A stretch of 64,000 bases of DNA from Streptomyces smyrnaeus (GCF_017676345.1 NZ_JAFFZM010000007.1:248001-312000); one strand, 5' to 3'; positions 51,601 through 64,000 are shown, numbered from the stretch's first letter. Numbers and translations are program-made. The notes: a model not told the origin generated them from the sequence alone.

Positions 51601-54600
51601 GTATGGCCAGGAGCGGGCGGCGGAGCGGCCGTTGTGGCTGGGGTCGGTCAAGTCCAACATCGGGCACACCCAGGCTGCTGCCGGTGTCGCCGGTGTCATC
51701 AAGATGGTGCAGGCGATGCGGCACGGTGTGCTGCCCGCGTCGTTGCACATCGATGAGCCCTCGCCGCACGTGGACTGGGAGTCGGGAGCAGTACGGCTAC
51801 TGACCGAGCAAGTGGAGTGGCCGGGAGGAGAGCGTCCGCGCCGGGCGGGTGTCTCCTCGTTCGGTATCTCGGGCACGAACGCACATCTGATCCTGGAAGA
51901 GCCACCTGTCGCGGAACCCGCACAGGTGGGGGCCGATGTCACCGGGGTGGTGCCGTGGGTCATCTCGGCGCGGGGTGCGGAGGCGCTGCGGGGGCAGGCG
52001 GCAGCCTTGGCCCAGGTGTCGGGTGCGGTGGGTGCGGTGGGTCGTTCGCTGGTGACCTCGCGGTCGTTGTTCGAGCAGCGGGCGGTGGTGCTGGGGCAGG
52101 GTGGGGAGGAGTTGCTTGCGGGTGTGCGGGCGCTGGCTGCTGGTGAGCCGCACCCGGATGTGGTCGGCCCGGGCGAGCGGGTGGGCGACGGTGGGCTGGT
52201 GTGGCTGTTCAGCGGCCAGGGCAGCCAGCGCGTCGGCATGGGCGCGGAGTTGTATGCGCGCTTTCCCGTGTTCGCTGAGGCTTTCGAGCAGGTGTGTGGG
52301 TTGCTGGACCCGCAGTTGGGTGTTTCGTTGCGGGAGGTGGTGTTCGAGGGCAGTGCGGAGCGGTTGGAGCACACGACGTGTGCGCAGGCGGGGTTGTTTG
52401 CGCTGCAGGTGGGGCTGGCGCGGTTGTTGGGTTCGTTCGGGGTGCGTCCGGATGCGGTGGTGGGCCACTCCATCGGCGAGGTGACGGCAGCCTATGTGGC
52501 CGGGGTGTTCTCGCTGGAGGACGCGTGCACGCTGGTGGCCGCCCGCGCCACGCTGATGGGAGCCCTGCCCGAGGGCGGAGCGATGGTGGCGGTGGAGGCG
52601 GGTGCCGATGAGTTGGAGCTGCCCGAGGGTGTGGCGGTTGCCGCGCTGAACACGCCCACCAGCACCGTCATCTCCGGTCCGGAGGAACCGGTGCTGGAGC
52701 TGGCGGCGGAGTGGAAGTCCCGGGGGCGTAAGACCAAGCGGCTGGCGGTCAGCCACGCCTTCCACTCCCCGTCGATGGAGCCGATGCTGGAGGACTTCCG
52801 CCAGGCCATCGAAGGGCTGCAGTTCCACCAGCCCACGCTTCCGCTGATCAGCAACCTGACCGGGCGGCCCGCCGACGAGCGCATCACCACCCCCGACTAC
52901 TGGTGCGAGCACATCCGCCAGCCGGTCCACTTCGCCCCGGCCCTCACCCACCTGGGCACCCACACCTACCTCGAACTCGGCCCCGACCCCGTCCTGACCA
53001 CCGCCACCCAACACACCCTCGAAGACAACCCCCTCACCCTCTGCACCCTCACCGCCAAACAACCCGAGACACGCGCCCTCGCCCACACCCTCGCCCAGCT
53101 CCACACCCACGGCCACGACATCGACTGGACCCCCTGGTTCCCACCCGGCCCCACCATCGACCTGCCCACCTACGCCTTCCAACGCCAGCACTACTGGCTC
53201 GCACCCGGACACCCCGCCGAAGACATCGAGGCAGCCGGGCCGGGGGACGACTCGCCGCTCTGGGATGCCGTCGAGCGTGGGGATCTCGAAGCTCTGACGC
53301 ACACGCTCGGCTCGTCCGAGGAGCAGCAGCCGATGCTGAGCGAGTTGCTGCCCGTGCTGGCGGAATGGCGGCAGCGGCGGCGCGAGCGTGCCGTGCTGGA
53401 CGAGTGGCGCTACCGGGTCGACTGGAAGCAGCTGCCGGAGGAGAACGCGCCTGTGCTGAGCGGCACATGGTGGGTGTTCACTTCCGCCGCGCAGGAAGAG
53501 GCTGCCCGGACGGTTGTCCGTGCCCTCGGTGAGTACGGTGCCGAGGCGCGCGTCTGTGAGGTGGATGTCGCGGCAGCCGATCGTGACCTGCTGGTCGACA
53601 AGGCGGCGACGCTGGCGGCGGAGGACACTCCGGCGGGAGTGCTCTGCCTGTTCGGGCTCGACCGGTCCCGGCTCCCGGGGCATCCGGAGCTGTCCGCCGG
53701 CCTGGCGGCGGCGACGGCGCTGGTCCAGGCGCTCGGGGACGCGGGGATCGAGGCGCCGTTGTGGTGTCTGACCCGGGGCGCGGTCTCCGCGTTGCCCGGT
53801 GAACCGCTGCCGCACCCGGATCAGGCGCAACTGTGGGGGCTGGGCCGGGTCGCCGCGCTCGAACATCCCGAGCGCTGGGGCGGGCTCGTCGATCTTCCGG
53901 TGGCCGTCGACGACCGTACGCATACGCGGCTGGCAGGAGTGCTGACGCGTGGTCAGCCCGAGGACCAGGTGGCCATCCGTTCCTGTGGGATCCTCGCGCG
54001 CCGTCTGCAGCACGCGCCGGTTTCCCGGGGCGACGGCGACAGCGGCGTCTGGGGTGCCGAGGGCACCACGCTCATCACGGGCGGCACCGGGGCGCTGGGC
54101 ATGCTGCTCGCGCGCCGGCTCGCGGAGTTCGGTGCGCCGCATGTACTTCTGGCCTCCCGCAGCGGTCCGGATGCTCCGGGCGCTGCTGAACTCGTCGACG
54201 AGTTGCGTGCGCTGGGTACCGAGGTCACCGTCCGGGCCTGTGACGTCTCCGACCCGGAGGCGGTGCGACAGCTTCTCACCGCCGTTCCGGACGCCTGTCC
54301 GCTGAAGGCCGTGTTCCACGCGGCGGGTGTGGCGGACATCGCGCCGCTGGCCGAGCTGCGGCCCGCTCAGCTCGCGGAGGCGCTCCGGGGGAAGGCGCAC
54401 GCGGCGGCCCTGCTGCACGAGCTCACCCGTGATCTGGGCCTGGACCTGAGCGCCTTCGTGCTGTTCTCCTCCGGGGCCGCTGTCTGGGGCAGTGCCCGGC
54501 AGGGCGCGTACGCCGCCGCCAACGCCTATCTGGACGCCCTCGCCGAGCACCGCCGTGGTCTCGGGCTGCCCGCCACCAGTGTGGCGTGGGGCCCTTGGGG

Positions 54601-57600
54601 TGACACGGGGATGGCGGCCGACGAGGCGGCGGTCACCTATTTCGAGCATCTGGGTCTCGCCCCGTTGGCCCCCGATCGGGCGGTGGCGGCGTTGCGGCTC
54701 GCGGTCGAGCACGGCGACACCGCCGTCACGGTCGCGGACATCGACTGGCGCAAGTTCCCCGCCGCCTTCGCCACGCAGCGGCCCAGTCCGCTGCTGGCCG
54801 ATCTCTCCCTGCCCGGCGAGGGCGACGGGAGTCAGGACACCGCTGGAGCGGTCCACGACGGCGGCTCTCACCCGCTCCAGCGGCAGCTTGCCGACAGTTC
54901 GCCCGCTCAGCAGCAGCATCTGGTGCTGCGCCTGGTGCGGGCGCAGGCCGCCGCCGTGCTCGGGCACTCGGGCCCGGACGCCGTACCGTCCGGGCAGCCG
55001 TTCCAGGAGTTGGGCTTCGACTCGCTCACGGCCGTCGAGCTGCGCAACCGGTTGAGCGCTGCCAGTGGGCTCGAGCTGCCGGCGTCGCTGGTGTTCGACC
55101 ACCCCACGCCGCAGGCGGTGGCCGCGTATCTCCGGGAGGAACTGACCGGCGGGCGTACGGAGGTGGCCCGAACAGCGGCGGATGTCGGCACGGTCGCGCA
55201 GGACGAGCCGATCGCGATCGTGGGCATGGCCTGCCGGTTCCCCGGTTCCGCGCACTCCCCCGAGGAGCTGTGGGAGCTGGTCGTGGAGGGACGCGACGCC
55301 ATCGGACCGATGCCGTCCGACCGCAACTGGGATCTGGGGCAGATCTACGACCCCGACCCGGACCACCCCGGCACCAGCTATGTGCGGGAGGGCGGTTTCC
55401 TCCAGGACGCCGCCGGGTTCGATGCGGCCTTCTTCGGCATCTCGCCGCGCGAGGCCCTGGCCATGGATCCGCAGCAGCGCATTCTCATGGAGACCGCGTG
55501 GGAGGCGCTGGAGAGCGCGGGCATCGACCGTGAGGCGCTGCGCGGCAGCGGAACGGGCGTGTTCACGGGTGTCACCTCGCAGGACTATCTGTCGCTCACG
55601 AACATCACCAGCAGCGATGTGGAGGGTTACGTCGCCACCGGCAACATCGGCAGTGTGGTGTCGGGCCGGGTGGCCTACACCTTCGGGCTGGAGGGCCCGG
55701 CCGTGACGGTGGACACGGCGTGCTCGTCCTCGCTGGTCGCCACCCATCTGGCCAGTCAGGCGCTGCGTCAGGGCGAGTGCGAACTGGCGCTCGCGGGCGG
55801 GGTGACGGTGATGGCGACGCCGGGTGCCTTCGTCGAGTTCTCACGGCAGCGCGGGATGGCGTTCGACGCGCGCTGCAAGGCGTTCGCGGCAGGAGCCGAC
55901 GGGCTGGTGTGGGGCGAGGGCGCGGGGCTGCTGCTGCTGGAGCGGCTGTCGGACGCGCAGCGCAACGGGCACGAGGTGCTGGCCGTGATCCGGGGCTCGG
56001 CGGTCAACCAGGACGGTGCCAGCAACGGCCTCACCGCCCCCAACGGGCCTGCCCAGCAGCGGGTCATCGCCCAGGCGCTGGCCAACGCCCGGTTGACGCC
56101 GTCCGAGGTGGACGCCGTCGAGGCGCACGGCACGGGCACGGCGCTCGGAGACCCGATCGAGGCCCAGGCGCTGCTGGCGACGTACGGCCAGGACCGGCCG
56201 GCGGGCCGGCCGCTGCTGCTGGGCTCGGTCAAGTCCAACATCGGGCACACCCAGGCCGCGGCGGGAGTGGCGGGGGTCATCAAGACGGTGCTGGCCATGC
56301 GGCACGGTGTGCTGCCCGCCTCGCTGCACATCGACGAGCCCACCCCGAAGGTCGAGTGGGAGTCGGGTGCCGTACGGCTGGTGACCGAGCGGGCCGAGTG
56401 GCCGGACAGCGGCCGTCCGCGCCGGGCGGGCGTCTCGGCCTTCGGTATCAGCGGCACCAACGCCCATCTGCTGTTGGAGCAGGCGCCGCAGCTGCCGGAG
56501 GACGAGGAGGCGGCAGAGCCGGTGCCCGCCGAATCGGCCGGAGCGGGCGGGCCGGGCCTGGTCCCGTGGCCCGTCTCGGCGCGCGGCGTCGAGGCGCTGC
56601 GCGGGCAGGCTGCCGCGCTGGCAGCGCGGGTGGCCGCCGAGCCGGACCTGTCCCCCGTCGACGTGGGCTGGACGCTGGCGGCCGGCAGGTCGGCGTTCGA
56701 GCACCGCGCCGTGGTCGTCGGCGAGGACCGCGCGGAGTTGACCGCCGGTCTGCGGGCGTTGGCGGCCGGTCTGCCCCATCCGGCCGTGCTCGATCCGGGC
56801 GCCCCAGCGGTGTCCTCGGACGCGGGCGGGCCGGTGCTGGTCTTCCCGGGGCAGGGCTCGCAGTGGGTCGGCATGGCGGCCGAACTGCTGGCGTCGTCAT
56901 CGACGTTCGCCGATCGCATGGCCGAGTGCGAGTGGGCGCTGTCGCCGTACGTCGACTGGTCACTGACCGAGGTGCTGACGGGTTGCGACGGCGGAACCGG
57001 TCTGGAGCGCGTGGAGGTGGTGCAGCCCGCGCTGTGGGCGACGATGGTGTCGCTGGCCGCCGTCTGGGCGGACCACGGGGTGACCCCGGCGGCGGTCGTC
57101 GGGCACAGCCAGGGCGAGATCGCCGCCGCCTGCGTCGCCGGGGCGCTGCCGCTGGAGGACGGTGCGCGGATCGTCGCGCTGCGCAGCCAGGCCCTGCGGG
57201 AGTTGGCGGGCAGCGGCGCGATGGCGTCGCTGGGCGTGGGCGAAGAGCGTGCGGCGGAGCTGATCGACGCGTACGGGCACACCGGCGCGGTGGGTGTCGC
57301 GGCCGTGAACGGGCCGTCGTCCACGGTGATCTCGGGGCCGCCGGAGGCGGTCGCCGACGTGGTGGCACGGGCCGACGGCGAGGGGGTGCGCGCCCGGCTC
57401 ATCGATGTGGACTACGCCTCGCACAGCGCGCAGGTCGACCGGATCGGCGACGAGTTGACGGCGACGCTCTCGGGGATCCTGCCCGCGGCCGACGCCGATG
57501 TCGCCTTCTACTCCACGGTGACGGCGGGACCGCTGGCCCCCGTCGAACTGGACGCCGACTACTGGGTGACGAATCTGCGCGAGCGCGTGCGGTTCGCCGA

Positions 57601-60136
57601 CACCATCCGCGCCCTGCTCGACGACGGGCACCGCCTCTTCATCGAGGTCAGCACCCATCCCGTGCTGACCATGGGGATGCAGGAGTGCTTCGAGGAGGCG
57701 GGGGTGGCAGCGGCGGCCGTGCCCACGCTCCACCGCGACCGGGGCGATCCGGCCCAGGTGGTACGCGCGGTGGCGGGCGCCTTCGCCGCCGGGGCCCGGG
57801 TCGACTGGCGGGCCGTCTTCCCCGCCGAACCGGGTCCGCGCTTCGTGCCGTTGCCGACGTACGCGTTCCAGCGGCGCCGGTTCTGGGTGGCGCCGCCGGC
57901 CGGGGGATTCGGCGCCGACGGGCATGGTGCCGCGGACGGGCTGCGCGACGCGGCGGAGTCCCGGCTGTGGCACGCGATCGAGGAGCAGGACGCCGAGACC
58001 GTCGCCTCCACCCTCCGGCTCGACGGCGACGGGGAGGCACTGGCCAGTCTGCTGCCAGCCCTCCCCATCCTGTCCGACTGGCGACGCCACCACCGCGAAC
58101 AGGCCCGGCTCGACTCCTGGCGCTACCGCGCCACCTGGGTGCCGGTACCGGCCTTGGACGATGCCGCCACCGGGCCACGCCCGGACGCCGGCTGGTTGCT
58201 GCTGGTACCCGCCGGGTTCGACGCGCACCCGGCCGTACGGACCGTCGGCGAGGCGCTGCGGCGGTGCGGGGCGGCGGCCGAGGCTTGGTCGGTCGACACC
58301 CGCACCGGGGCCTGCCGTGAGGAGCTGGCCGAGCGGTTGTCGGAAGCCGCCGGCAGCCGGCCGCCGGACAGGATCCTCAGCCTCCTGGCGCTGGACGAGG
58401 ACCCCCACCCGGAGCACCCGGAGGTACCTGCGGGACTGGCCGCGACCACGGCCCTGGTCCAGGCGCTCGGTGACATCGAGGTCGAGGCGGTCGTGTGGTG
58501 TGTGACGCAGGGTGCGGTGGCCGTCTCGGCGGACGATCCGCTCCCCCACCCCGTGCAGGCGCAGGCGTGGGGGCTCGGCCGGGTGGCGGCGCTGGAGGAG
58601 CCGCAGCGGTGGGGCGGCCTGGTCGACCTGCCGGCCGAGGCCGACGAGGATGTCCTCGACCGGCTGGCGGCGCTGTTCGCCGAGGGCACTGGCGAGGATC
58701 AGCTGGCCATCCGGCCCACCGGCACCTACTGCCGCCGCCTGCACCGTGCCCCGGCTGCCGGACCGGAGGGAGCCGCCGCCTGGCAGCCGTCCGGCACGAC
58801 GCTCGTCACCGGCGGCACAGGCGCGCTCGGCGCGCATCTGGCCCGCTGGCTCGCCAGGAACGGCGCGCCGCATCTGCTGCTGGTCGGCCGCAGGGGCCCG
58901 GACGCCCCCGGGGCCCGGGAACTCGCCGCCGAGCTGCGCGGGGCGGGCACCGAGGTCACCCTCGCCGCCTGCGACGTCGCCGACCGTGCGGCAGTGCAGC
59001 GGCTCCTCGACGGCATACCGGATGACCGTCCCCTCACCGCCGTCTTCCATGCCGCCGGGCTCCCGGAGAACATGCCGTTCCCGGACCTCGATCCGGCGCA
59101 CATGGCCGGGATCCTGCGGCCCAAGGCGCAGGCGGCGGCTCTGCTCGACGAGCTGACGCGGGAGAAGGAGCTGAGCGCCTTCGTGCTGTTCTCCTCGGGC
59201 GCCGCCGCGTGGGGCAGCGGGCTGCAGGGGTCGTACGCCGCAGCCAACACCTACCTCGACGCCCTCGCCGAGCACCGCCGCGCCCTCGGGCTGCCCGCGA
59301 CCAGCGTTGCGTGGGGTCCTTGGGGTGACACCGGGATGGCGGCCGACGACACCGCCGTCACCTATTTCGGGCGCCGGGGTCTGGCCCCGCTCGCCCCGGA
59401 AGACGCGCTGGCCGCGCTGGGGCAGGCACTGGACAACCGGGAAACGGCCCTGGCCGTGGCCGACATCGACTGGGAGCGGTTCGCCGCCGCGCTGACCACG
59501 CGCCGCCCCAGTCCGCTGCTCGCGGACCTGGCTCGGCCGAGCCCTGCCGGGGGCGAGCCCGGCGCCGGGGCGCAGGACGGGCAGGGCGGGCAGGAACCCG
59601 CAGATCTGCCGCTGCGCCGCCAACTCGCCGACAGCGGCTCGCCCGAGCAGCAGCGGTATCTGCTGCTGCGGCACGTCCAGACGCATGTGGCGGCCGTGCT
59701 CGGTTACGGAGGCCCGGACGAGGTGTCGCCGGCCAGGCCGTTCAAGGAGCTGGGCTTCGACTCGCTGACCGCCGTCCAACTGCGCAACCAGCTCAACGCC
59801 ACGACCGGTCTGGCCCTCCCGCCGACGCTCGTCTTCGACCATCCGTCGCCCAGCGCGCTGGCCGACCTGCTCCGCGAGCATCTGGTCGACGACGAGGCCG
59901 CGTCCGAGGGCCATCTGCTGTCCGGGCTCGACCGGTGGGACGCGGCGTGCGCCCCCGAGACGCTGGACGGCGCCGCCAGACGCCGCGTGGCGCAGCGGCT
60001 GGAACTGCTGCTGGCGAAGTGGGGCGACACCCACAACGGCTCCGCCGCCGAGCACTCCGACGCACACGGCGACCTGCGGACGGCGACGGCCGAAGACATC
60101 TTCGACCTCATCTCCGACGAGTTCGGCAAGTCCTGA
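45695..60136 (+). CDS. Type I modular polyketide synthase, three modules (KS-AT-KR-ACP x3)
   Basis: A 4,813-residue PKS. A coiled-coil docking helix (1-30, [20 protein letters not shown]) shows it accepts a chain from another subunit. Module 1: KS (35-461, Cys207), AT (582-858, GHSIGE Ser672, HAFHSP: malonyl), KR (glycine loop 1253, Tyr1399), ACP Ser1577. Module 2: KS (from 1644, Cys1816), AT (from 2169, Ser2259, HAFHSP: malonyl), KR (2791, Tyr2939), ACP Ser3110. Module 3: KS (from 3171, Cys3343), AT (from 3714, GHSQGE Ser3805, YASH 3907: methylmalonyl), KR (4369, Tyr4514), ACP Ser4690. All KRs have the Trp of A-type, no LDD, and Gln as in A1. No DH or ER, so three hydroxyls are set. A C-terminal docking region follows 4740. 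Confidence 0.95.
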   Translation: MANNEEKLLDYLKRATTDLRTAQRRLKEVEAAGREPIAIVGMACRFPGGVRSPEELWDLVARGGDAIGGLPEDRNWDLEALYDPDPQHPGTSNTTQGGFLDDVAGFDAAFFGISPREAIGMAPQQRLALEACWEAIEHAGIDPQSLRGSRTGTFIGCDHLDYYSDPSQVPDGSAGYFTIGNTASVVSGRVAYLLGLQGAAVTVDTACSSASVTLHLASRSLRQSECSLALAGGVAVMSSSAPFVGFADLGVLAPDGRSKAFSAHADGMTMSEGVGILLLERLSDARRNGHQVLAVIRGSAINQDGTSNGLTAPNGPAQQRVITEALADARLTAADVDTVEAHGTGTTLGDPIEAQALLATYGRERPEGRPLWLGSVKSNIGHTQMAAGAAGVIKMVLAMRHGTLPASLHLSEPTPEVDWSSGAVELLTEPRDWPRGEGPRRAGVSSFGISGTNAHLILEEADEEEPSSPAHLGSPPSGHASERAAEVMPWVLSGRTADALRGQARRLADWLATDPAPGPAPGPDAQDVGWSLATTRSVFEQRAVVLGQGGEELLAGVRALAAGEPHPDVIGPGERVGDGGLVWLFSGQGSQRVGMGAELYARFPVFAEAFDQVCGLLDPHLGVSLREVVFEGSAERLEHTTCAQAGLFALQVGLARLLGSFGVRPDAVVGHSIGEVTAAYVAGVFSLEDACALVAARATLMGALPEGGAMVAVEAGADELDLPEGVAVAALNTPTSTVISGPEEPVLELAAEWKSRGRKTKRLAVSHAFHSPLMEPMLEDFRRAIEGLDYQPPSLPLISNLTGQPADERITTPDYWCEHIRQPVHFAPAIARTAHDAGTYLELGPDPVLATATQHTLRHHRVADSRDDGLEPSVVPTLSRRRPEVTGLLHALARLHASGSDVDWATVVDGHGGERRPRAVALPTYAFQHQRFWLAPPSVHAPRGSELEAEEAQLWQAVEKLDVEALASGLRLGDDSEAVDTLRPALPILADWRRRRREEARLDSWRYRVVWSPLPAGDRKESTGPRGTWLVFVPTGSEEDPAVRMSVQALRKHGAEPRVHQVDVATADRAVLAAQVAELRSARTEATGTTEAATEATEATGDDSPAGVLCLLPLDGGAFLPEHPAVPAGLAATTALFQALGDAGVEAPMWCVTQGAVSVSPAEPLPHPAQAPVWGLGRVAALEHPQRWGGLVDLPTELDSRAADRLAALLAEDRAEEPSEDQVALRGSGSYVRRLRRAPASQGLDATWRPEGTTLVTGGTGGLGAHLARRLAEHGAPHLLLVSRGGPDAPGTTELVQELRALGTQVTVEACDVSDREAVRRLLDGVPESYPLTAVFHAAGTAEIGPVAELDAEALHRQLSSKALAAAHLHELTRNLDLSAFVLFSSNAATWGSGRQGAYAAANTYLDALAEHRRGLGLPATSVAWGPWGEIGMAADQETLAYLSKRGLAPLDPGLATTCLHQALSSGDTTLTVADVDWEKFSAAFAAQRPSPLLSGLTTTTGTTTGTGTEQYSEALGNSGNASPDGPLHRELADSTPAQQLRILLQHVQARAATVLGHPDPTALPPSRPFQELGFDSLTAVELRNQLTALTGENLPPTAVFDHPTPQALAGYLRTRLCGTTTDAGAAAAQGRRGSAADAAPSDEPIAIVSMACRFPGGVRTPDELWDLVAQGRDAISGLPTDRGWDLDAVYDPDPDHRGTSYVREGGFLHDAARFDAAFFGISPREALAMDPQQRLLLETAWETFENAGLDRASLQGSNTGIFTGGTFQGYGSGGSAAAPDVEGFLLAGGTPSVMSGRLAYSFGLEGPAMTVDTACSSSLVAMHLAAQALRQGECELALAGGVAVMATPATFVEFSRQRGLARDGRCKPYAAGADGTGWGEGVGLVLLERLSDAQRNGHRVLAVLRGSAVNQDGTSNGLTAPNGPSQERVIRQALAGARLSAADVDVVEGHGTGTTLGDPIEAQALLSTYGQERAAERPLWLGSVKSNIGHTQAAAGVAGVIKMVQAMRHGVLPASLHIDEPSPHVDWESGAVRLLTEQVEWPGGERPRRAGVSSFGISGTNAHLILEEPPVAEPAQVGADVTGVVPWVISARGAEALRGQAAALAQVSGAVGAVGRSLVTSRSLFEQRAVVLGQGGEELLAGVRALAAGEPHPDVVGPGERVGDGGLVWLFSGQGSQRVGMGAELYARFPVFAEAFEQVCGLLDPQLGVSLREVVFEGSAERLEHTTCAQAGLFALQVGLARLLGSFGVRPDAVVGHSIGEVTAAYVAGVFSLEDACTLVAARATLMGALPEGGAMVAVEAGADELELPEGVAVAALNTPTSTVISGPEEPVLELAAEWKSRGRKTKRLAVSHAFHSPSMEPMLEDFRQAIEGLQFHQPTLPLISNLTGRPADERITTPDYWCEHIRQPVHFAPALTHLGTHTYLELGPDPVLTTATQHTLEDNPLTLCTLTAKQPETRALAHTLAQLHTHGHDIDWTPWFPPGPTIDLPTYAFQRQHYWLAPGHPAEDIEAAGPGDDSPLWDAVERGDLEALTHTLGSSEEQQPMLSELLPVLAEWRQRRRERAVLDEWRYRVDWKQLPEENAPVLSGTWWVFTSAAQEEAARTVVRALGEYGAEARVCEVDVAAADRDLLVDKAATLAAEDTPAGVLCLFGLDRSRLPGHPELSAGLAAATALVQALGDAGIEAPLWCLTRGAVSALPGEPLPHPDQAQLWGLGRVAALEHPERWGGLVDLPVAVDDRTHTRLAGVLTRGQPEDQVAIRSCGILARRLQHAPVSRGDGDSGVWGAEGTTLITGGTGALGMLLARRLAEFGAPHVLLASRSGPDAPGAAELVDELRALGTEVTVRACDVSDPEAVRQLLTAVPDACPLKAVFHAAGVADIAPLAELRPAQLAEALRGKAHAAALLHELTRDLGLDLSAFVLFSSGAAVWGSARQGAYAAANAYLDALAEHRRGLGLPATSVAWGPWGDTGMAADEAAVTYFEHLGLAPLAPDRAVAALRLAVEHGDTAVTVADIDWRKFPAAFATQRPSPLLADLSLPGEGDGSQDTAGAVHDGGSHPLQRQLADSSPAQQQHLVLRLVRAQAAAVLGHSGPDAVPSGQPFQELGFDSLTAVELRNRLSAASGLELPASLVFDHPTPQAVAAYLREELTGGRTEVARTAADVGTVAQDEPIAIVGMACRFPGSAHSPEELWELVVEGRDAIGPMPSDRNWDLGQIYDPDPDHPGTSYVREGGFLQDAAGFDAAFFGISPREALAMDPQQRILMETAWEALESAGIDREALRGSGTGVFTGVTSQDYLSLTNITSSDVEGYVATGNIGSVVSGRVAYTFGLEGPAVTVDTACSSSLVATHLASQALRQGECELALAGGVTVMATPGAFVEFSRQRGMAFDARCKAFAAGADGLVWGEGAGLLLLERLSDAQRNGHEVLAVIRGSAVNQDGASNGLTAPNGPAQQRVIAQALANARLTPSEVDAVEAHGTGTALGDPIEAQALLATYGQDRPAGRPLLLGSVKSNIGHTQAAAGVAGVIKTVLAMRHGVLPASLHIDEPTPKVEWESGAVRLVTERAEWPDSGRPRRAGVSAFGISGTNAHLLLEQAPQLPEDEEAAEPVPAESAGAGGPGLVPWPVSARGVEALRGQAAALAARVAAEPDLSPVDVGWTLAAGRSAFEHRAVVVGEDRAELTAGLRALAAGLPHPAVLDPGAPAVSSDAGGPVLVFPGQGSQWVGMAAELLASSSTFADRMAECEWALSPYVDWSLTEVLTGCDGGTGLERVEVVQPALWATMVSLAAVWADHGVTPAAVVGHSQGEIAAACVAGALPLEDGARIVALRSQALRELAGSGAMASLGVGEERAAELIDAYGHTGAVGVAAVNGPSSTVISGPPEAVADVVARADGEGVRARLIDVDYASHSAQVDRIGDELTATLSGILPAADADVAFYSTVTAGPLAPVELDADYWVTNLRERVRFADTIRALLDDGHRLFIEVSTHPVLTMGMQECFEEAGVAAAAVPTLHRDRGDPAQVVRAVAGAFAAGARVDWRAVFPAEPGPRFVPLPTYAFQRRRFWVAPPAGGFGADGHGAADGLRDAAESRLWHAIEEQDAETVASTLRLDGDGEALASLLPALPILSDWRRHHREQARLDSWRYRATWVPVPALDDAATGPRPDAGWLLLVPAGFDAHPAVRTVGEALRRCGAAAEAWSVDTRTGACREELAERLSEAAGSRPPDRILSLLALDEDPHPEHPEVPAGLAATTALVQALGDIEVEAVVWCVTQGAVAVSADDPLPHPVQAQAWGLGRVAALEEPQRWGGLVDLPAEADEDVLDRLAALFAEGTGEDQLAIRPTGTYCRRLHRAPAAGPEGAAAWQPSGTTLVTGGTGALGAHLARWLARNGAPHLLLVGRRGPDAPGARELAAELRGAGTEVTLAACDVADRAAVQRLLDGIPDDRPLTAVFHAAGLPENMPFPDLDPAHMAGILRPKAQAAALLDELTREKELSAFVLFSSGAAAWGSGLQGSYAAANTYLDALAEHRRALGLPATSVAWGPWGDTGMAADDTAVTYFGRRGLAPLAPEDALAALGQALDNRETALAVADIDWERFAAALTTRRPSPLLADLARPSPAGGEPGAGAQDGQGGQEPADLPLRRQLADSGSPEQQRYLLLRHVQTHVAAVLGYGGPDEVSPARPFKELGFDSLTAVQLRNQLNATTGLALPPTLVFDHPSPSALADLLREHLVDDEAASEGHLLSGLDRWDAACAPETLDGAARRRVAQRLELLLAKWGDTHNGSAAEHSDAHGDLRTATAEDIFDLISDEFGKS
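47311..48181 (+). repeat. Near-identical direct repeat, AT domain of module 1
   Basis: This 871-bp segment, covering the KS-AT linker end and most of the AT domain, is almost the same at DNA level as 52072-52942 (module 2), 4,761 bases away and in the same frame. Long exact blocks include 47570-47715. Identity drops to ordinary levels just outside, so recent duplication or gene conversion is implied. Confidence 0.85.
52072..52942 (+). repeat. Near-identical direct repeat, AT domain of module 2
   Basis: Partner of 47311-48181. Differences are mostly silent (for example gcaggcggcg versus gtaggcggcg-type changes) plus a few substitutions such as HSPLMEP versus HSPSMEP and LDYQPPSLP versus LQFHQPTLP at its right end. 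Confidence 0.85.
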
Positions 60137-60150
60137 GGAGCGTGGATTCC

Positions 60151-63100
60151 GTGCCGAAAGAGGAAGAGCTTCTCGAACACCTGCGGTGGGTGACCGCCGA
60201 GTTGCGCCGGACGCGTCAGCAGTTGCGGGAGGCGTCGGCGGCCGAGCCCGAGCCGGTCGCGATCGTCGGCATGGCCTGCCGCTACCCCGGCGGCGTCCGG
60301 TCCCCCGAGGACCTGTGGCGGCTGGTGGCCGACGGCGGCGACGCCATCGGCGGCTTCCCCGCCGAACGCGGCTGGGACGCCGAGGCGCTGCACGACCCCG
60401 ACCCCGACCACCACGGCACGACGTACGTCACCGAGGGCGGGTTCTGCGCGGACGCCGTCGACTTCGACGCCGGGTTCTTCGACATCGGTCCGCGTGAGGC
60501 GGTGGCGATGGACCCGCAGCAGCGGCTGCTGCTGGAGACCGCGTGGGAGGCGTTCGAACGGGCGGGGCTGCCCCGCGAGGCGCTGCGCGGCAGCGAGACA
60601 GGGGTTTTCGCGGGGGTCAGCTCGCACGACTACCTGTCGTTCATCGGTGACCTGACGAGCGATGTCGAGGGGTACGTCGGCACCGGCAACCTCGGCAGCG
60701 TGGTGTCCGGTCGCATCGCCTACACGCTCGGTCTGGAGGGGCCGGCGGTGACGGTGGACACGGCCTGCTCCTCGTCGCTGACCGCGATGCACCTGGCCTG
60801 CCAGTCACTGCGCCAGGGCGAGTGCACCCTCGCACTGGCGGGCGGGGTGTCGGTGATGGCGACGGCCGGAGCCTTCATCGAGTTCTCGCGGCAGCGGGGG
60901 CTGGCTCCCGACGGGCGGTGCAAGTCCTTCGCGGCGGCGGCCGACGGGACCGGCTGGTCGGAGGGGGCCGGACTGGTGGTGCTGGAGCGGCTGTCGGACG
61001 CGCGCCGCAACGGTCACCGGGTGCTCGCGGTGCTCCGCGGGTCCGCCGTCAACCAGGACGGCGCGAGCAACGGCCTCACCGCGCCCAACGGACCCTCGCA
61101 GGAGCGGGTGATCCGGCAGGCTCTGGCCAACGCCCGGTTGACCGCCTCCGACGTGGACGTGGTCGAGGGACACGGTACGGGTACCACCCTGGGCGACCCG
61201 ATCGAGGCGCGGGCACTGCTCGCGACGTACGGCCAGGGCCGACCGGCGGACAGGCCGCTGCGGCTCGGCTCGGTCAAGTCCAACCTCGGACACACCCAGG
61301 CGGCTGCGGGAGCCGCAGGCGTGATCAAGATGGTGATGGCGCTGCGGCACGGGGTGCTGCCCGCCACGGTCCACCTCGACGCGCCCTCCCCGCACGTGGA
61401 CTGGGACGCGGGCGCCGTACAGCTGCTGACCGAACGCACCGACTGGCCCCGTCAGGAGAGGCCCCGGCGGGCCGGCGTCTCGGCCTTCGGCATCAGCGGC
61501 ACGAACGCCCATGTGATCGTCGAGGAGGCGCCGCAGGACGGGCCGGTACCGGAGGACCGGGACGCGCCGCCCCAGCCCGCGCGGACGACCGGGCCCGTCC
61601 CGTGGGTCCTCTCGGCCCGTACCCCTGAGGGGTTGCGCGGCCAGGCGGCGGCCCTGGTCGAACGGCTGCGGACCGAGCCCGAGCTCACCCCCGCGGAGGT
61701 GAGCTGGTCGCTGGCCACGACGCGCTCGGTCTTCGAACACCGCGCCGTGGTCGTCGGCCGCGACCGTGCCGAACTCCTGGCCGGAACCCGGGCGCTTGCC
61801 TCCGGAGAACCGCACCCCGCTCTCGTCCACCCCGGCACCCCGGCCCTGACGACCGGGACCGGTCCGGTGCTGGTGTTTCCGGGGCAGGGTTCGCAGTGGG
61901 TGGGGATGGGTGTCGAGCTGCTGGATTCCTCGCCCGCGTTCGCGGCGCGGATCGCGGAGTGCGAGCGGGCGTTGAAGCCGCATGTGGACTGGTCGTTGGA
62001 GGACGTACTGCGGAGTGACGGCACCGAGCTGGCGCGGGTGGATGTGGTGCAGCCGGTGCTGTGGGCGGTAATGGTGTCGCTGGCCGCGGTGTGGGCCGAG
62101 CACGGTGTCATCCCGACAGCGGTGGTGGGTCACAGCCAGGGCGAGATCGCCGCCGCCTGTGTGGCGGGGGCGCTCTCGCTGGAAGACGGAGCGCGGATCG
62201 TGGCGCTGCGCAGCCAGGCGCTGCGCCAGCTCGCCGGGGGCGGGGCGATGGCCTCGCTCGGGGTGAGCAGCGACGAAGCCCGGCGGCTGATCGACCAGGC
62301 GGGGCCGGGCGCCGGGGTCGCGGCCGTCAACGGCCCCTCCGCCACCGTGGTATCCGGACCGCCCGACGAGGTGGCGGCCCTCGTGGCGCGCGCCGAGGCG
62401 GACGGGCTGCGGGCCCGATTGATCGACGTGGACTACGCCTCGCACGGCCCGCAGGTCGATGAGATCACCGACGAACTGCACAAGGTACTGGCAGGCATCG
62501 AGCCCCGGACGGCGTCGGTCGCCTTCTACTCCACCGTGACCGCCGCCCGAGTCGACACCGCGTCGCTGGACACCGGCTACTGGGTGACGAACCTGCGCGA
62601 GCCCGTAAGGTTCGCCGAGACCGTCGAGGCGCTGGTACGCGACGGGCACCGCGTCTTCATCGAGGCCGCCCCGCACCCGGTCCTCTCCCTCGGTATGGAG
62701 GAGACGCTTCAGGCGTGCGGCGCGGAGGCAGTCACCGTGCCCACACTGCGCCATGACGAGGGGGGCCCGGAGCAGCTGGCGCGCGCCCTCGCTTCGGGCT
62801 TCACCCACGGGGTCGCCCTCGACTGGGCCCGCTGGTTCCCCACCGGACGCACACCACGCGTGGTCGACCTGCCCACCTATGCCTTCCAGCGCCGCCGCTA
62901 CTGGCTGGACGAGCGCGACAGCACGCCCCAGGACGCCGCGAGCCTCGGTCTGGCGTCCGCCGGGCATCCGCTGCTGGGCGCCGCCGCGCACCTCGCCGAG
63001 CAGAACACCCATCTGTTCACCGGCCGCCTGTCGGCGCACACCCGGCCGTGGCTCTCCGAACACCGGGTGCTGGGCACCGTACTGGTGCCGGGTACGGCGA

Positions 63101-64000
63101 TCGCCGAGTTGGCGCTGCACGCGGCGCACCGGACGGGCTGCGCCGAGGTGGCGGAGCTGATCCTGCACGACCCGCTGACCGTGCCGGACGAGGGCGCTGT
63201 CGAGGTGCAGCTCGCCGTCGCCGCCCCGGACGAGGACGGCCACCGTGCCCTCACCGTGCACTCCCGCCCGGTGCCGGGCGACGACTGCACGGAGGAAGCA
63301 CCACCCTGGACGCGGCACGCCTCCGGCGTTCTGGCCACCATGAGCAGCACGGAGCCGGCGGGGGGTACCGCACCGGCCGGGAGTTGGCCGCCCCCGGGGG
63401 CCGAGCCGCTGCCGACGGAGAATCTGTACCAGGACCTCGCCGACCGCGGCTCCAGCTACGGCGCGGCCTTCCAGGGGCTCACCGCCGCCTGGCGGCTGGA
63501 CGGCTCGGTCTACGCCGAGGTGGAGCTGCCCCAGGACGCGCGGGCGGAGGCGGACGCCTACGGGGTGCACCCCGTACTGCTCGACGCCGCGCTCCAGGCC
63601 CACGCTCTGGCAGCGGCACTCACGGACGCCGAGGGGGACGGCGGAAGGGACGTGGGAGGTGACGCGATCCGGATGCCGTTCTCCTGGAGCGGGCTGCGGC
63701 TGTACGCAACGGGCGCGGAGAGCCTGCGGGTACACATCACGCGCAGTCCGGACGCACCCGACCGGCTCGCCCTGACCGCGACCGACCGCACGGGGGCGCC
63801 GGTGCTCGCGCTGGCGGACCTGACACTCCGTCCGTTGCGGTCCGAGCAGTTGGCCCAGGCCCGCCTGGCGGCCCGGAACACTCTCTTCCGGCTGGATTGG
63901 CACCCGCTCGCCCCGACCCACGCCGCGCCCCCTCAGCGACCGGCCCTCCTGGTCGCCGACCCCGCCGACCCGTCGGCCGCCGCGCTGCGTGCCGCCCTCC
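60151..64000 (+). CDS. Type I modular polyketide synthase, first module KS-AT-DH... (runs off the window)
   Basis: The next PKS subunit, open to the window edge (1,283 residues seen). It starts [20 protein letters not shown], a docking coiled coil. KS begins at about 34 with Cys206. AT begins at about 573 (GHSQGE Ser662, YASHGPQ at 762: methylmalonyl-CoA). A dehydratase starts at about 939 with [10 protein letters not shown] (His971) and LLDAALQ (Asp1145), both catalytic residues present. A KR, perhaps an ER, and an ACP should follow outside the window. GTG 60151 is chosen because GAGGAG lies ten bases upstream; GTG 60142 is only one base from it. The upstream PKS stop is 14 bases away, so the genes are co-transcribed. 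Confidence 0.93.
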   Translation, partial: MPKEEELLEHLRWVTAELRRTRQQLREASAAEPEPVAIVGMACRYPGGVRSPEDLWRLVADGGDAIGGFPAERGWDAEALHDPDPDHHGTTYVTEGGFCADAVDFDAGFFDIGPREAVAMDPQQRLLLETAWEAFERAGLPREALRGSETGVFAGVSSHDYLSFIGDLTSDVEGYVGTGNLGSVVSGRIAYTLGLEGPAVTVDTACSSSLTAMHLACQSLRQGECTLALAGGVSVMATAGAFIEFSRQRGLAPDGRCKSFAAAADGTGWSEGAGLVVLERLSDARRNGHRVLAVLRGSAVNQDGASNGLTAPNGPSQERVIRQALANARLTASDVDVVEGHGTGTTLGDPIEARALLATYGQGRPADRPLRLGSVKSNLGHTQAAAGAAGVIKMVMALRHGVLPATVHLDAPSPHVDWDAGAVQLLTERTDWPRQERPRRAGVSAFGISGTNAHVIVEEAPQDGPVPEDRDAPPQPARTTGPVPWVLSARTPEGLRGQAAALVERLRTEPELTPAEVSWSLATTRSVFEHRAVVVGRDRAELLAGTRALASGEPHPALVHPGTPALTTGTGPVLVFPGQGSQWVGMGVELLDSSPAFAARIAECERALKPHVDWSLEDVLRSDGTELARVDVVQPVLWAVMVSLAAVWAEHGVIPTAVVGHSQGEIAAACVAGALSLEDGARIVALRSQALRQLAGGGAMASLGVSSDEARRLIDQAGPGAGVAAVNGPSATVVSGPPDEVAALVARAEADGLRARLIDVDYASHGPQVDEITDELHKVLAGIEPRTASVAFYSTVTAARVDTASLDTGYWVTNLREPVRFAETVEALVRDGHRVFIEAAPHPVLSLGMEETLQACGAEAVTVPTLRHDEGGPEQLARALASGFTHGVALDWARWFPTGRTPRVVDLPTYAFQRRRYWLDERDSTPQDAASLGLASAGHPLLGAAAHLAEQNTHLFTGRLSAHTRPWLSEHRVLGTVLVPGTAIAELALHAAHRTGCAEVAELILHDPLTVPDEGAVEVQLAVAAPDEDGHRALTVHSRPVPGDDCTEEAPPWTRHASGVLATMSSTEPAGGTAPAGSWPPPGAEPLPTENLYQDLADRGSSYGAAFQGLTAAWRLDGSVYAEVELPQDARAEADAYGVHPVLLDAALQAHALAAALTDAEGDGGRDVGGDAIRMPFSWSGLRLYATGAESLRVHITRSPDAPDRLALTATDRTGAPVLALADLTLRPLRSEQLAQARLAARNTLFRLDWHPLAPTHAAPPQRPALLVADPADPSAAALRAAL

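Noticed and set aside
51797..55747. A leftward 1,316-codon open frame inside the PKS gene
   Set aside because: High GC with strong third-position bias leaves the antisense frame open. The sense strand holds complete KS, AT, KR and ACP domains.

Overview
The window is very GC-rich, favours G or C at third codon positions, uses many GTG starts with GGAGG-type ribosome binding sites, and carries families typical of Streptomyces (CGNR regulators, small MadL/MadM carriers, TerD proteins, modular type I PKS). It is best read as a Streptomyces or close-relative chromosome segment that leaves accessory sequence at the left and enters a modular polyketide cluster at the right. No tRNA, rRNA, CRISPR array or phage gene was seen.

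Left part (1-21.6 kb), accessory: a partial zinc alcohol dehydrogenase; a methyltransferase; an RNase HI with a zinc-ribbon tail; a GNAT acetyltransferase followed by a 47-residue ORF; a decayed Lrp/rhodanese pair; an SRPBCC-ArsR-VOC operon behind a perfect 40-bp palindrome; DinB, metallo-hydrolase and unknown proteins; two divergent TetR/SDR units; a dead IS with several lesions; a HAD dehalogenase divergent from a CGNR regulator; a guanidine-III riboswitch in front of the SMR exporter gene gdx; and an AadA-like nucleotidyltransferase. A diverged 104-bp repeat occurs twice, in opposite orientations, at 11.7 and 18.1 kb.

Middle part (21.6-36.6 kb): a NarL-type two-component system, a protein built of Clp N-terminal repeats without an ATPase, a malonate block (one reading frame joining malonyl-CoA decarboxylase to malonyl-CoA synthetase, the MadL and MadM carriers, and a divergent GntR regulator), a RibD-like reductase, a two-domain TerD protein, and a TetR/ABC operon resembling polyketide-antibiotic exporters.

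Right part (36.8-64 kb): a biosynthetic cluster. An EryG-like methyltransferase, rfbA, rfbB and an NDP-hexose 3-ketoreductase run rightward. A tightly overlapping leftward operon supplies a sugar O-methyltransferase, 4-ketoreductase, Fe-S/PLP 3-dehydrase and 2,3-dehydratase. Together they predict an O-methylated 2,3,6-trideoxyhexose (amicetose/rhodinose type). Divergent from that operon is a 4,813-residue PKS of three KS-AT-KR-ACP modules (malonyl, malonyl and methylmalonyl AT signatures; all KRs A1-type), followed by a second PKS gene (KS-AT(methylmalonyl)-DH...) cut by the window edge. No loading module, thioesterase or glycosyltransferase lies inside the window, so the cluster continues to the right. 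The malonate block could feed extender units and the ABC system could export the product; both links are inferred from proximity.
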